Below, in pieces: positions 8,145 through 16,704 of a stretch of DNA of 40,338 nt. Made by a program: the position numbers and the translations under genes. Position 1 is the stretch's first letter. Every line of letters starts with the position of its first letter. The notes under the pieces were generated by a model, which searched no databases, was not told the origin of the DNA, and saw only the letters and a program-made list of their open reading frames with translations. The DNA is from Cryobacterium flavum (GTDB lineage Bacteria > Actinomycetota > Actinomycetes > Actinomycetales > Microbacteriaceae): the NCBI RefSeq assembly GCF_900103805.1, contig NZ_FNIB01000020.1, forward strand, positions 1 through 40,338. The letters are read 5' to 3'.

Positions 8145-8533
8145 AGATCCCGGAGGCCATATAGGTCGCGTCCCGCTGAGTGGATGCTTTGACTCATCTT
8201 TTTGCTGTGATACCCGTGTGCGTGCTCACCCAGGGAGCCACCTACCCGAACTCTTTGGTCTGGTAGGCGAGACGATCCGTTGCTTCACTCAGCGGTAGGA
8301 CATCGCGAAGGATGCACACGCAGTAATGTCATACATTGCTCTGAAAAATTGGGAGAAATGGTTAGCGTCGGAGACACGCCATCTCGTTGCGATGGCCGCG
8401 GTTGAGTCGCCTCGGCCGAGTTCGTTGCGCGCACGTGGCGAGTAGCCCGACTCGGACTATCAATACCAAAAGCGACTATCCGCCACGCACGGGCAAGGCG
8501 GCGGTTGCGAACGAGGCTTGACGCCGTTTCCTC

Positions 8534-8560
8534 TGTGTCATTTGTGTCATTTGTGTCATT
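8534..8560 (+). repeat. Tandem 9-bp repeat, three copies
   Basis: TGTGTCATT occurs three times head to tail at 8534, 8543 and 8552, followed by a degenerate fourth (TCTGTCGCA). It lies about 65 bases upstream of the sigma-factor start. Helically phased or near-phased repeats in such a place often bind a regulator; 9 bp is slightly less than one turn. No family assignment is possible. Confidence 0.8.
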
Positions 8561-8610
8561 TCTGTCGCAGTTTGCACAACGAGTATCTCCACCGTGATTT
8601 CTAGGTGCGG

Positions 8611-8616
8611 TATAGT
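8611..8616 (+). promoter_or_regulatory. Possible -10 element of a leaderless sigma-factor transcript
   Basis: TATAGT ends 7 bases before the ATG at 8624, and no purine-rich ribosome site precedes that ATG. This spacing suits transcription beginning at or next to the start codon, common in actinobacteria. No convincing -35 box is visible at the usual distance. Confidence 0.35.
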
Positions 8617-8623
8617 CCCCGTG

Positions 8624-9175
8624 ATGGACGCGACGGGGGATCAGCGTCTCGTCGCTGCCGCTTCACGTGGTGACGAGCGGGCTTTCGGTGACCTCTACGA
8701 CCTCTACGTCGAGGCGGTGTTCCTCCAAGCCGCGCGCGAGCTCGGTAGTGAAGACGGCGCTGAAGATGTGACCCAGGAAGTTTTTGCGATTGCGTGGCGA
8801 AAGCTCGCGAAGATTCGAATGGTGAACGGGTCAATTTTGCCGTGGCTGCTCCAGACGTGTCGAAATGTGACCGCCAACAGACTGCGTTCCGCTAGCCGTC
8901 GGCCAGTCACCACGGATTTCGACGATCAAGGACCTAATGTTCTTGAAGCAGAGTTACTCGATGCACGACTGGACTCGCGAATGTTGATGGACCGAGTGGA
9001 GAAGGAGGTGGCAACGATGCCGTTTTTGGATCAGCAGGTTTACCACGCCATCATCAGCCAAGGAGCTTCATACGAGGAGACGTCTCGGGCCCTCGATATC
9101 TCGATACCTTCGGTGCGCAAACGATTGAACCGGGTGCGTTCGCGGCTGAAAGGCACGTTGGGCGGCGCACGGTGA
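8624..9175 (+). CDS. ECF-type RNA polymerase sigma factor
   Basis: A 183-residue sigma factor with the two ECF domains. Region 2 spans about residues 6-80 (ASRGDERAFGDLYDLYVEAVF, with AEDVTQEVFAIAWRK for -10 recognition). Region 4 spans about 125-180 (FLDQQVYHAIISQGASYEETSRAL, then SVRKRLNRVRSRL), a helix-turn-helix for the -35 element. ATG at 8624 is preferred because the homology begins soon after and a TATAGT lies just upstream; a GTG at 8594 in the same frame would add 10 residues. The stop overlaps the start of the next small gene (GTGA). No zinc-binding anti-sigma factor is visible, so control may be transcriptional or through the small membrane protein. Its position upstream of the pst-type cluster suggests, but does not prove, that it drives that cluster. 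Confidence 0.9.
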   Translation: MDATGDQRLVAAASRGDERAFGDLYDLYVEAVFLQAARELGSEDGAEDVTQEVFAIAWRKLAKIRMVNGSILPWLLQTCRNVTANRLRSASRRPVTTDFDDQGPNVLEAELLDARLDSRMLMDRVEKEVATMPFLDQQVYHAIISQGASYEETSRALDISIPSVRKRLNRVRSRLKGTLGGAR

Positions 9176-9402
9176 ACGAGCCGCGGCTATCGCCTGAACG
9201 CCGCGCGGCGATGCGCAAGCAGGTGTTGGACTATGTCTACCACCACAAGCGCAGACGCACGCGCCGTGCCCTGGCCGGCATCGGCGTGGTCGCGACCGTC
9301 TCGCTCGGCCTGGCAGTCGTGGTCGTGATCGCTTCTCAGGGAAATACCGGGCGAGTGGGTGTCGTATTGCACGACGTCCAACCTGCACGCAGCGCACTCT
9401 GA
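9172..9402 (+). CDS. Small single-pass membrane protein downstream of the sigma factor, possibly truncated
   Basis: This 76-residue protein has a charged N-terminus (PERRAAMRKQVLDYVYHHKRRRTRR), one hydrophobic helix (about residues 33-54: ALAGIGVVATVSLGLAVVVVIA) and a short outer tail. The GTG start overlaps the sigma-factor stop, so the two are co-translated. A membrane protein encoded directly after an ECF sigma factor often controls it, but the known anti-sigma signature is absent. The frame beginning at 9363 stays open to a TGA at 9528-9530 and contains a GGCA tetranucleotide repeat, so the gene may once have been longer and be frameshifted near 9360-9400. I do not recognise a family. Confidence 0.55.
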   Translation: MNEPRLSPERRAAMRKQVLDYVYHHKRRRTRRALAGIGVVATVSLGLAVVVVIASQGNTGRVGVVLHDVQPARSAL

Positions 9403-9471
9403 CGGTCCGGCGCAACACCGACATCATCACCGATCGCCACAACGACGCGCTTGAGTGGCACTCAGCTCTAC

Positions 9472-9494
9472 GGCAGGCAGGCAGGCAGGCAGGC
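9472..9494 (+). repeat. Tetranucleotide repeat (GGCA)5
   Basis: Five perfect head-to-tail GGCA units at 9472-9491 are followed by GGC. Tracts of this kind change length by slipped-strand mispairing. It lies within a frame (9363-9530) that could be the displaced C-terminal part of the small gene at 9172. Confidence 0.9.
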
Positions 9495-9632
9495 GTGAAT
9501 ACTGCGCCTTGGACCGCGGTCGAGTCGTGATCCGCAACTCGCATTCCACCCCTATATGTCCGCTGCGAAACAATCGTTACCCCTCCTCCGAAGTGTTCAT
9601 CAGGTGTCTGCCAAAGTGCAGTTGACAGTTAC

Positions 9633-9660
9633 CCAAATCTTCGGCGTGAGACAGATTTGG
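9633..9660. promoter_or_regulatory. Perfect 8-bp inverted repeat upstream of pstC
   Basis: CCAAATCT at 9633-9640 and AGATTTGG at 9653-9660 are exact reverse complements with a 12-bp centre. The half-site spacing of 20 bp centre to centre (about two helical turns) fits a dimeric regulator; it could also form an RNA hairpin. It is 211 bp before the pstC start. Confidence 0.5.
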
Positions 9661-9871
9661 CCATGAGCCTGGCGGCCATACTTGCTAGCGGGGCGTAAAC
9701 CGGTCAGTAAAGATCCGTGATTTCGTGCCCCGAGAGCGCCGACCGATCGCGGTCGGCGGGTGCCGAGGGGGAACTGATAATGATCACGCGGAACACGCCG
9801 CACAGCGCGATTCTGGAGTACAGCCAGATTCCACTGATAGCAGGCCTTCCCCCTCTTCACGGCTTCGACGC

Positions 9872-10900
9872 ATGAGCGGCCCCAACATTCTTGAGGCGCT
9901 TGACGTCTCCGACGGCTCACGTCGCCAAGACGATAGCCCGCGGCAGCTCTCTACGGTGCGTGGCCCGTCCGACACTGTTTTCCGCGTCGCGGCGCACGGT
10001 GGTGGCGTGCTGGTGCTGTCGATCATGACGCTCGTCGGGCTCTTCCTCGCGGTCAGGGGCGCGGAAGCGATTGCATCGGCCGGGCCGTCGTTCCTCACCG
10101 AGCAGGACTGGGAACCCAACTCTGGCCGTTTCGGCATTGCCGCTGTGCTGTTTGGCACCGTGGCGATTGCGCTGATCGCGATCGTCGTCGCCCTGCCGCT
10201 CGCGGTCGGTACCGCGACGTATATTTCTGAGTACGCTCCGTTGGGGCTGAGGCCGCTGCTGGTGGGTATCGTCGATTTGATGGCCGCAATCCCCTCTGTG
10301 GTTTATGGCCTCTGGGGTATGTTCTGGCTCGAAGGGGCGATCCTGCCGGTCGCCCAATGGATTTCGACCTACTTCGGGTGGATTCCGATTTTCAACGTTC
10401 CCAACTTCAATCCAGGGGACCCCCTCGCGACACCGACGGTGTTCACCGCCAGCGCCTTCCTGGCTGGCTTAGTGGTGGCGATGATGGTCGCCCCGGTAGC
10501 CGCGTCGATCATGCGTGAGGTCTTCGCGCAGGCTCCGATCGGCGAGCGTGAGGGTGCTCTGGCTCTGGGGTCGACCAAGTGGGGGATGATCCGCTCGGTG
10601 GTTTACCCCTTCGGTATGGGCGGCATGATCGGTGGTGCCATGCTCGGCCTCGGTCGGGCGCTCGGGGAGACGATCGCGGTCTACCTTGTCATCTCGCCCG
10701 TCTTCGTCATCCAGCCGCACATTCTGCAGACCGGCAGCAACTCGATCTCCTCACTGATCGCATTGCGCTATGGGGAGGCGTCGCCGTTTGAGCTGTCCGC
10801 TCTGATGGCGGCCGGGCTGGTCTTGTTCCTCATCACGATGCTGGTCAACTTCGGTGCCGGCATCATCATCCAACGTTCCCGTTCCGGCGCGGCAAGCTGA
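9872..10900 (+). CDS. pstC: Phosphate-type ABC transporter permease PstC
   Basis: A 342-residue membrane protein of the PstC family with a cytoplasmic N-terminus of about 35 residues and six helices, the first at about 40-62. Family features include the periplasmic GPSFL..QDWEP segment after helix 1, IPSVVYGLWGMFW (about 140-152), the EAA loop GEREGALALGSTKWGMIRSVV (224-244) and GLGRALGETIAVYLV (259-273). ATG at 9872 is the first in-frame start beside the homology; no strong ribosome site precedes it. The gene begins the twelve-gene cluster and lies 9 bases before pstA. Whether the substrate is phosphate or a phosphate-containing molecule cannot be told from the permease alone. Confidence 0.9.
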   Translation: MSGPNILEALDVSDGSRRQDDSPRQLSTVRGPSDTVFRVAAHGGGVLVLSIMTLVGLFLAVRGAEAIASAGPSFLTEQDWEPNSGRFGIAAVLFGTVAIALIAIVVALPLAVGTATYISEYAPLGLRPLLVGIVDLMAAIPSVVYGLWGMFWLEGAILPVAQWISTYFGWIPIFNVPNFNPGDPLATPTVFTASAFLAGLVVAMMVAPVAASIMREVFAQAPIGEREGALALGSTKWGMIRSVVYPFGMGGMIGGAMLGLGRALGETIAVYLVISPVFVIQPHILQTGSNSISSLIALRYGEASPFELSALMAAGLVLFLITMLVNFGAGIIIQRSRSGAAS

Positions 10901-10909
10901 GAGACCCCG

Positions 10910-12190
10910 ATGACAATCACTGATACTCCCCGCACGCAGCGGCGTGCGCAAAGACCCGGACGCATCACCCGCACGGCGGTCCCGGGCCGCGATGGTCGCA
11001 GCAGCCATCCCACCCGCCCCGAGACGCGGCGAAACCTCGCGCGGATCCGCCGCGACGACGTGTTGCGCGTTGTTGGCGCAGCGGCCGCAGCCGTCGCCGG
11101 CACCGCCTGGTTGTTTGCTCAGGTTTTTCCCTTCGAGGGACCGCTCACGTTCGTCGTGATCGCCTACCTGCTCTTCGTCGGGTTCTTCGTGGTGCTGATC
11201 AGCTTCGACGACAACCGGGTGACGGTGATTGACCGAGTCGCCGCGGTGGTCATGCATTCCCTCGCGGTGGTTCTGATTTTGGCGCTTGCCGTGGTGATCG
11301 TCTTCACTCTCGGTCGCGGCTCCGAGGCCTTTCTCAATTGGAACTTCTGGGTTCAGGACCTGTCTTTGGCTGGCCCGCTCGACCCGATGACCGTCGGCGG
11401 CATGGCGCATGCGGCCATTGGCACCCTGATCATGATCTCGATCTCACTCGCTATCGCGATTCCGCTCGGGCTTCTCTGCGCGGTGTTCCTCGCTGAGTTT
11501 CCGAGTCCTTTCGCCCGCATCGTGCGCACCGTGGTTGAGGCGATGACGGCGCTGCCGTCCATCGTGTGCGGCCTCTTTATCTACGCCACCTACATCCTGT
11601 TGTTCGGCTTCGACAAATCGGGATTCGCGGCGAGCCTGGCAATCACGATCATGATCCTGCCGATCATCATCCGCTCGGCCGACGTCGTACTGCGCCTGGT
11701 GCCCGGCACGCTGAAGGAAGCGTCGCTGGCACTGGGCACCAGCCAGTGGCGCACGATCTGGCACGTGGTGCTGCCCACCAGCAAGTCCGGCCTGATGACC
11801 GCGATCATCCTCGGCACTGCCCGCGGCATCGGAGAGACCTCGCCGGTGCTGCTGACCGCCGGCTACACCACCTATTACAACCTCAACCCATTTTCCGGGC
11901 CGATGGTGTCTTTGCCTTTCGCCACCTTCACGCTGGTGAAGTCGCCCGAGCCCTCGCAGATCGCGCGAGGTTTCGGTGCCGCGGCGGTGTTGATGGTGCT
12001 GGTGTTTGTGTTGTTCCTCGTCGCCCGCATCATCGGCGGAAAGGGAGCAGGCGTGCTCTCTCCCGGGGGGCAGGCGCGAGCTCGCGCCGCTTCGCTGCGC
12101 GACGCCGTTCGATTCGACCAGCGCGTGCCGACGACACCCGATCGGCTTGACTTGCCAGCAATTCCCGACGACCAGGAGGTCCCCCGATGA
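10910..12190 (+). CDS. pstA: Phosphate-type ABC transporter permease PstA with N-terminal extension
   Basis: The C-terminal 310 residues are a typical PstA: MAHAAIGTLIMISISLAIAIP, TALPSIVCGLFIY, the EAA loop TLKEASLALGTSQWRTIWHVVLP and GIGETSPVLLTAGYTTYYN. Total length is 426 residues against roughly 280-310 for ordinary PstA. The extra N-terminus has a basic, Arg-rich stretch (1-50) and two additional hydrophobic helices (about 55-72 and 78-98), and the C-terminus carries a further hydrophilic tail of about 50 residues. The ATG at 10910 follows a GAGA and 9-bp gap. The stop overlaps the start of the PstS-like gene (ATGA). The additions may dock the surface proteins encoded next. Confidence 0.9.
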   Translation: MTITDTPRTQRRAQRPGRITRTAVPGRDGRSSHPTRPETRRNLARIRRDDVLRVVGAAAAAVAGTAWLFAQVFPFEGPLTFVVIAYLLFVGFFVVLISFDDNRVTVIDRVAAVVMHSLAVVLILALAVVIVFTLGRGSEAFLNWNFWVQDLSLAGPLDPMTVGGMAHAAIGTLIMISISLAIAIPLGLLCAVFLAEFPSPFARIVRTVVEAMTALPSIVCGLFIYATYILLFGFDKSGFAASLAITIMILPIIIRSADVVLRLVPGTLKEASLALGTSQWRTIWHVVLPTSKSGLMTAIILGTARGIGETSPVLLTAGYTTYYNLNPFSGPMVSLPFATFTLVKSPEPSQIARGFGAAAVLMVLVFVLFLVARIIGGKGAGVLSPGGQARARAASLRDAVRFDQRVPTTPDRLDLPAIPDDQEVPR

Positions 12191-13866
12191 GCCTGCAGAG
12201 AATCCCACGTTGGGGTGTGGCGCGCGTGACCGTCGCGTTGCTTGGCCTCGCCCTGATCGCCTCTGGCGTCTTTGGAGCCGCCGGTGCTCTACCCGCCTAC
12301 GCCGTCGGAACGGTGCATTCGCCGATCGTAGGCTCAGGCTCCACCTGGTCGGCCAATGCGCTGCAGGCGTGGATTCGTAACGTGTGGGCTAACTACCAGT
12401 GGAAGATCACCTACTCCGAGTCCGGCTCGACTCAGGGTCGAAACGATTTCGCGAACGGCACCTCCGACTTCGGCGTCTCGGAGATTCCGTACGCCATCGC
12501 CAACAGCAATGAGGCGGATATTCGCCCCAGTCGCGAATTCGCGTACATGCCGATCGTCGCCGGCGGCACCGCATTCATGTACAACCTCGAAATTGGTGGT
12601 AAGCGGGTAACCAACCTGCGACTGTCGGGCGATACCATCGCGAAGATCTTCACCGGCGTGATCACTCGTTGGGACGACCCCCAGGTGAAAGTCGACAATC
12701 CCGCCCTCGTACTCCCTTCCATCCCGATCGTTCCGGTGGTGCGTTCTGACGGTTCCGGCGCCACCGCGCAGGTGTCGATCTGGCTTCGACAAGAACATGC
12801 GGGCCTGTGGGATGCGTACTGCCCGAAGGTTGGGCGTCCCCTGGTGAATGATCATTGCGGCGTCACGAGCAACTACCCGGTCATTCCCGGTTCCGGATTC
12901 GTCGCCCGATCCGGATCCAACGGTGTCGCCGGCTACGTGGCACTCCCGCATGCCGTGGGGGCGATCACCTTCGTCGAGTACTCTTACGCCCTGAACTCGG
13001 GCTACCCCGTCGCCAAGGTGCTCAACGGTGCCGGCTACTACACCGAGCCGACCGCTCAGAATGTTGCCGTTGGACTGCTCAGTGCTCAAATCAACGAAGA
13101 CACCGCCTCACCCGAGTACCTCACCCAAGACCTCACCAACGTCTACACATCTGCCGACCCGCGCACGTATTCCCTCTCTTCGTACTCGTACAGCATCCTG
13201 CCGACGGCGCTGGGAGGCAGCTTCACCGAGAACAAGGGCTTGACCCTGGCGGATTTCGGCGCCTATTTTCTTTGTGAGGGCCAGCAGAGCGCCGAAGTGC
13301 TCGGCTACTCGCCGCTGCCGATCAACCTCGTGCAGGCCGGGCAGAAGCAACTGCAGAAGGTGCCGGGCGGTAACCCCGTGATCAAGGGCATCACCGACTG
13401 CAACAACCCCACTTTCTCGCCGGACGGTTCAAACAAGCTGGCGAACGAGGCACCGTACCCGGCCGATTGCGACAAGCAGGGTCCAACCCAGTGCACCACC
13501 GGTACGGGGGGCGCCAAGGACACGCCCACCGGCGCGGGAGCTGCAACGGGCCCGGGAGCGGCAACTGCCGCCGGCGATGAAACGGGGGCAGGTGGTGGGC
13601 CGGCAGCAGGTGACGGCCAGCAAGCGTCCGGCAGCGAGGGGGTGCTGGATGCGGAGACGGCGCCGGTCATCGTGGCTGCATCCCCGCAGTCCATCCCCGT
13701 GGCAGCGGTAAGCCTGCTGCCGTCATTGGCCATGGCTGGTTTCGGCGGCGGCCTGTTCGCCTTCTCGGCGATACCACCGATCCTGGGCAAACGGGGTCGC
13801 ACGAGCCTGCTGCCCGATCCTGCTGACGGTATTGCAGACACATCGAGAGGACTGACACGCTCATGA
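12187..13866 (+). CDS. Membrane-anchored PstS-like substrate-binding protein
   Basis: The 559-residue exported protein has an N-terminal signal (about 1-39), a PstS-type binding domain (about 45-400), a Gly/Ala/Thr-rich linker (about 430-490) and a C-terminal helix followed by a basic tail (SLAMAGFGGGLFAFSAIPPILGKRGR). PstS hallmarks are IVGSGSTWSANALQAWI at the start of lobe 1, SESGSTQGRNDFANGTSDFGVSE and VVRSDGSGATAQVSIWL. Ordinary PstS proteins are lipoproteins or free periplasmic proteins of about 320-370 residues; this one is held by a C-terminal membrane helix and lacks an LPXTG-like sorting motif. It overlaps pstA and the next gene by ATGA, so it is produced with the transporter and should present ligand to it. 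Confidence 0.88.
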   Translation: MSLQRIPRWGVARVTVALLGLALIASGVFGAAGALPAYAVGTVHSPIVGSGSTWSANALQAWIRNVWANYQWKITYSESGSTQGRNDFANGTSDFGVSEIPYAIANSNEADIRPSREFAYMPIVAGGTAFMYNLEIGGKRVTNLRLSGDTIAKIFTGVITRWDDPQVKVDNPALVLPSIPIVPVVRSDGSGATAQVSIWLRQEHAGLWDAYCPKVGRPLVNDHCGVTSNYPVIPGSGFVARSGSNGVAGYVALPHAVGAITFVEYSYALNSGYPVAKVLNGAGYYTEPTAQNVAVGLLSAQINEDTASPEYLTQDLTNVYTSADPRTYSLSSYSYSILPTALGGSFTENKGLTLADFGAYFLCEGQQSAEVLGYSPLPINLVQAGQKQLQKVPGGNPVIKGITDCNNPTFSPDGSNKLANEAPYPADCDKQGPTQCTTGTGGAKDTPTGAGAATGPGAATAAGDETGAGGGPAAGDGQQASGSEGVLDAETAPVIVAASPQSIPVAAVSLLPSLAMAGFGGGLFAFSAIPPILGKRGRTSLLPDPADGIADTSRGLTRS

Positions 13867-16541
13867 CTACCGCTTCAGCTCAGCACCCTTCGACCCGCAA
13901 GCGCCTCGCGCAGGCGGTGAGCCTCGTCACTGTAGCCCTGCTTGCCGGGGGTGTCATGTCGGTGAACGCAGCATCATCCGCCCAAGCCGTGGAAGATGAT
14001 TCGTCCGTGACGGTGAAGTGGGCCGGCGGCAACAGCGCCGATCTACAGCAGTACCAGGTGGACCATGCCGGGCGGCTCAGCGACGCAACGGGCAACGACG
14101 CCGGCTCCGGCCATTGGGACGACTTCAAAAACCTCCAAATCACCGTCTCGCAGACCGCCGGCCTCAGCGACGGCGCCATCACCGTCTCGGCGTCGGGCAT
14201 GGCCCCCACCCGGAATCAGAGCTGGGAAGGAAGTGCGAGCAACTACCTGCAACTCATGCAGTGTTGGGGCCCCGACCCGCTCGCCGACGATTTCGCAGAA
14301 ACCTGCCAATACGGCGGCTGGGGTACGTCCACCGGCGGCAACGGCAATAAGGATCTTATGCAGAGAATAATCGGCGATGATACGTACAACCGTGGCGAAC
14401 GCACCGCCGCACGAATCGAAAAGGGACAGGGGACGCTTCCGTTTCGTTCGGTCAGCGGTGAGGTGAGCGAACCGTACACGGTGGAATATAACAATGCACC
14501 GATCACCTACAGCGGGCTCGGGACGTTTTTTAACGCCAACACGTCAAACGAGGTGCCGTTTCTGCCCATCGATACCGACGGTCATGCCAGTACGGCCTTC
14601 GGGGTGCAGTCGGCGGCAGCGGCGCCCCACCTCGGCTGCGGCAACCCGGCATCCGCCGCTGCACAGCGGTGTTGGCTTGTGGCGGTACCCCGCGGAGTAC
14701 ACTCCGGCGGGATCGAGGGGAAACCCGCGTCAGATTGCATGTCAGCCGTCTTCGGCGGCCGGCCCTACGGCGCCGCAAATGACCAGCAGGTGGGATCGCC
14801 GGTTACGCCGTACTGTTCTTTCTTCGACGACCGGATCGTGATCCCCCTGGACTTCTTGGACCCTTCCGGGTCGTGTCCGGCCGGTGCCGCGGAACGCCGC
14901 CTGGTTGGCAGTGACACGGTTACCCTGGCGATCAGTGCCTGGCAGCCGGCGCTCTGCGCTGCCGACGGTGGTGCCGCCTACAGCCTCAGCACGAACTCCG
15001 GCAACGTGAACCGCTCGCAGTTGCTCACCGGCCAGGCCGATATGGCCCTGGTGTCGTCCCCCGTCAGCGCATCCAGTATCGGGCTGACCGATCCTGCCCT
15101 CGTTGAGGCGGCCGATGTGCAGTACGGACCCATCGCCAACACCGGGCTGGTCTTTGGCTTCGTCATCGCTGACGGAACCACCCAGTACACCGACGTGAAG
15201 CTGACGCCCCGGCTGCTCGCCAAACTGCTCACCGCGTCGTACTGGAGGGACAAACCGTTTCTTGACGCGAACTTTTATTCGACTCAGAGTCTCTCCAGGG
15301 AGCTGTCCGTCGCGAAGACGCTGCCAGAGGACCCGGAGTGGGCCGCCCTCGGCAACCCGGTCGAGTTCAGCAACAATAATGGGCAGGGCTTCGTCGTTGT
15401 CGGGCCGCAGGGTGACGACGCGGTGCAAGCGCTCTGGTCGTATATCCAGGCCGATGCCGATGCGCGCGCCTTCCTGGCGGGCGAACCTGACCCCTGGGGA
15501 GGAGTCGTGAACCCCTACTTCCTGCCGGCGGACCACGCCAACGCCGTCGGCGGCGGGCTTCCCTTCAATCTTGCGACCGATCCCATCGACACCTTCCTCA
15601 AGGCCGACCAGTCGATCACCCCCGACAAAGCGCAGGCTGTTGAGAGGTTTCAAGGTAACCAGCTCGACAGTGTCGCCGCGTTCCCGTATTCCACCAGCTT
15701 CACCTCGAACGCATCCCGCATCTTCAGCATCGACACCAGGACTACGTCCACTTGGGACCCGCTGAAACCCGTGGGCGCACTGGGTAACGGTGCGTTCGTC
15801 CCCGCGCCGCCGGGTTCAGCGGCAAGTCAGAAGTTCATCATGGGGCCGACCACGGCTGCGTCGGCGGCGCGCTTTAGCCTGGGCACGGCGAGCCTGCCAC
15901 TGCCCTTAGCCGAACTGACCAGCGATAAAACGGTAGCCAGCGCGCGTTCCTTCGCCCGGCCGACCCCCGAATCGATGCAGAGTGCGGCGGCCGGCGCGAG
16001 TGTGGACGCTGAAACCGGATTCGCCCAGATCGACCTCGCCACCCTCAGAGACGGCGCGTATCCGCTCACCCTTGCGGTGAACGCCGCCGCGAACCTGGCC
16101 TCGACCTCGTTGGACGCGACGGCACGCACCGAGTATGCGAAGTTGCTGCGCTACGCCGCCGCTGACGGCAACACGGTTGGAACCGGGGTGGGGCAGCTGC
16201 CGCCGGGCTTTGCGCCCCTCACCAAGGCCCAGACGGCCGCGACCATTCGATTCGCCGATGCTCTGGTTGCGCCCCCGACGCTTCCGACGAACCCGGTGAC
16301 CGACGTTGCCCTGCCCGCGCCGGTGGCGGGAACGACGGGTGTGTCCGTCGTGGGCGCGTCGCCGGAGGCTGCCGCACTAACTCAGGTTCAGGTGACGCAG
16401 ACGCCGGTGCAGCTCACGGCCGCCAACACCGAGCTCACCTCGTCGGCCGCGCAGGGCGCGCTCGGCTTCAGCCTGCTGATCGGTATCGGCGGCCTCGCCG
16501 CGGCACCGTTTTTGCTGCGCAGGAGACGGGCCAGCGTATGA
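13863..16541 (+). CDS. Very large membrane-anchored protein with PstS-like domain
   Basis: This is an 892-residue exported protein with a signal peptide (about 1-42, ending SSAQA), a long extracellular part and a C-terminal helix with a basic tail (GALGFSLLIGIGGLAAAPFLLRRRR). The middle third (about residues 345-620) resembles the binding-protein fold of its neighbour: SQLLTGQADMALVSSPVSA, a YGPIANTGLVFGFVI segment and LTPRLLAKLLTASYW, as in PstS proteins where a ligand-lobe crossover follows. The first 340 residues are cysteine-containing (QCWGPDP, ETCQYGGWG, HLGCGNPAS) and suggest disulfide-stabilised extra domains I cannot name. No sorting motif is seen. It is coupled to the preceding gene (ATGA) and followed by a stem-loop. 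Role inferred: an extended surface receptor or scaffold for the Pst-type transporter. Confidence 0.75.
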   Translation: MTTASAQHPSTRKRLAQAVSLVTVALLAGGVMSVNAASSAQAVEDDSSVTVKWAGGNSADLQQYQVDHAGRLSDATGNDAGSGHWDDFKNLQITVSQTAGLSDGAITVSASGMAPTRNQSWEGSASNYLQLMQCWGPDPLADDFAETCQYGGWGTSTGGNGNKDLMQRIIGDDTYNRGERTAARIEKGQGTLPFRSVSGEVSEPYTVEYNNAPITYSGLGTFFNANTSNEVPFLPIDTDGHASTAFGVQSAAAAPHLGCGNPASAAAQRCWLVAVPRGVHSGGIEGKPASDCMSAVFGGRPYGAANDQQVGSPVTPYCSFFDDRIVIPLDFLDPSGSCPAGAAERRLVGSDTVTLAISAWQPALCAADGGAAYSLSTNSGNVNRSQLLTGQADMALVSSPVSASSIGLTDPALVEAADVQYGPIANTGLVFGFVIADGTTQYTDVKLTPRLLAKLLTASYWRDKPFLDANFYSTQSLSRELSVAKTLPEDPEWAALGNPVEFSNNNGQGFVVVGPQGDDAVQALWSYIQADADARAFLAGEPDPWGGVVNPYFLPADHANAVGGGLPFNLATDPIDTFLKADQSITPDKAQAVERFQGNQLDSVAAFPYSTSFTSNASRIFSIDTRTTSTWDPLKPVGALGNGAFVPAPPGSAASQKFIMGPTTAASAARFSLGTASLPLPLAELTSDKTVASARSFARPTPESMQSAAAGASVDAETGFAQIDLATLRDGAYPLTLAVNAAANLASTSLDATARTEYAKLLRYAAADGNTVGTGVGQLPPGFAPLTKAQTAATIRFADALVAPPTLPTNPVTDVALPAPVAGTTGVSVVGASPEAAALTQVQVTQTPVQLTAANTELTSSAAQGALGFSLLIGIGGLAAAPFLLRRRRASV

Positions 16542-16614
16542 CCTCGACCCGAGACGATATCAGGCGTCTCCCACAGCTACTCGATCCGCTGACGTTTCCC
16601 GGCTGAACGAGGAA

Positions 16615-16649
16615 GCCCCTCACCAGTCTCGCAAAAGCAGGTGAGGGGC
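16615..16649 (+). terminator. Stem-loop after the 892-residue protein gene
   Basis: GCCCCTCACC (16615-16624) and GGTGAGGGGC (16640-16649) form a perfect 10-bp stem with a 15-base loop. No T tract follows, so it may be an RNA-processing or partial termination signal that separates the first four genes from those downstream. Confidence 0.65.
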
Positions 16650-16704
16650 CGAGCCCATCAGGGCAAATGATACAAGGGGGAACAATATCAGAAGGTATGA
16701 GCTA

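Larger units (their letters stand above)
7710..8593. other. Long non-coding or degenerate stretch
   Basis: About 880 bases lie between the phosphodiesterase and the sigma-factor gene. The only open frame that looks at all protein-like is on the minus strand at 7815-8144 (listed separately). The rest, 8145-8530, has no convincing gene. A tandem repeat stands at 8534-8560. The base composition is lower in GC than in the flanking genes, which suits regulatory or decayed DNA. Confidence 0.5.
9403..9871. other. Non-coding leader of the pst-type cluster
   Basis: About 470 bases without a supported gene. It holds a GGCA repeat at 9472-9491 and a perfect 8-bp inverted repeat at 9633-9660, and is the most likely place for the promoter of the downstream cluster. 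TTGACA at 9622-9627 could be a -35 box but has no good -10 partner. I looked for a clear PhoP-type direct repeat and could not identify one. Confidence 0.5.

Noticed and set aside
9594..9632. Possible PhoP/Pho-box direct repeats (GTTCATC, GTTGACA) before pstC.
   Set aside because: The units are too different from one another and irregularly spaced to support a Pho box.
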